Source: Perognathus longimembris pacificus
Taxonomy: Eukaryota > Chordata > Mammalia > Rodentia > Heteromyidae
DNA: 64,000 nt
NCBI RefSeq assembly: GCF_023159225.1
Contig: NC_063167.1
Coordinates: forward strand, 21,393,360-21,457,359
Direction of reading: 5' to 3'
The position numbers and the translations under genes were made by a program. Shown here piece by piece: positions 63,400-64,000 of the stretch; positions within the stretch are counted from its first letter, which is position 1; every line of letters begins with the position of its first letter. Under the pieces are notes generated by a model. That model did not search any database and was not told the DNA's origin. It saw nothing but the letters and a program-made list of their open reading frames with translations.

Positions 63400-63830
63400 A
63401 CCTCCTGGAGTGGAACTTTAAAATTTGATGCAATTCCTGTCAGTTCTTATTATTTCCTAACTTTTTAAAGTCAGATTAAGAAAGCCATGGTCTATACCTA
63501 GGCCTTAAACTGTTTCTCCTATATTTTCATCCAGTAGTCTCATAGCTTCAGGTCTTATATAAAGGTCTTCTTGTATAAGATGAGACATAGTGACTCCATT
63601 TTTACTCTACATGTGGCTACCCAGTTTGCCCATTAATGCTTGTGGAGAGGCTCTCTTTTAATCTATGCTTTGACATCGTTGTTGAAAATCAGATGACTGT
63701 ATCTGCCTGGGTTTATTTCTGGGTTTTCTATATGTTGGTCTCTATGTCGTGTACTAGAATCTCTGGGCATGTCCAAACTGGTGCTAAAGGGGAAGTTCCT
63801 AGCCATGAGTGCCTACAATGAAAATCAGAG
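63400..63830 (-). mobile_element. Old L1 ORF2 remnant (antisense), continued
   Basis: aaagccatggtctataccta, ttttcatccagtagtctcat, tttactctacatgtggctac, gacatcgttgttgaaaatca, ggtttatttctgggttttct: reversed L1 ORF2 in the expected order. 63830-64000 shows nothing further. Confidence 0.75.
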
Positions 63831-64000
63831 AGATGTCAAACAAATAACCTGATGATTCACCTCATTGTGAGTCTAAATAGATTTTTTACCTAATTCTTTT
63901 GAAACTAAGCATTTCTCTTTTACACTAGTCTTTTTAAATTTTAAGTTTTAAAAATATTTTTCTTATCTTTGAGTCATTGTACAAAAGAGTTGACATTCGA

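Overview
The window is mammalian nuclear DNA: one protein-coding gene split into GT-AG exons, embedded in SINEs, LINE-1, LTRs and microsatellites. The host is most likely a rodent of the superfamily Geomyoidea (kangaroo rats, pocket mice, pocket gophers). Dimeric SINEs whose left half is ID-like (tRNA-Ala-derived) and whose right half is the 'Geo' module occur repeatedly and match my recollection of the published IDL-Geo family, which is restricted to that group. B1/7SL-type SINEs and rodent-like L1 agree. No species is claimed.

The gene lies on the + strand between 5606 and about 23070. Six exons (5606-6321, 10065-10304, 11740-11915, 16885-16962, 19064-19260, 22640-22715 to the stop) splice in one continuous frame and encode the last 493 residues of a protein that I recognise, from memory of the human sequence, as the C1orf94 orthologue. 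It is low-complexity and probably disordered, with no catalytic domain. The first coding exon(s) are not visible and should lie to the left, so 1-5605 reads as intron. Introns carry old MIR/L2-like pieces, B1-derived SINEs, a tandem duplication with TTAGGG-like motifs, and long dinucleotide repeats.

From about 23.1 kb to the right edge I find no gene. This part is repeat-rich intergenic DNA: a 5'-truncated but otherwise intact L1 ORF2 copy with a perfect 16-bp target-site duplication (39.2-41.4 kb), a second short L1 end with a 17-bp duplication (50.2 kb), older L1 remnants, a probable class I solo LTR nested in an old L1 (34.0-34.9 kb), a class II-like solo LTR sitting inside a TCTA microsatellite (59.0-59.5 kb), MaLR-type LTR remnants, and five IDL-Geo SINEs that fall into an older and a younger subfamily.

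The most informative signal is the modular behaviour of the SINEs. The same right-hand 'Geo' module occurs behind a 7SL/B1-like head, behind an ID head, and once alone with a perfect 15-bp target-site duplication. It carries tRNA-like A and B boxes, and the B box is degraded in the youngest IDL-Geo copies. I found no CRISPR, operon, prokaryotic or viral coding system.
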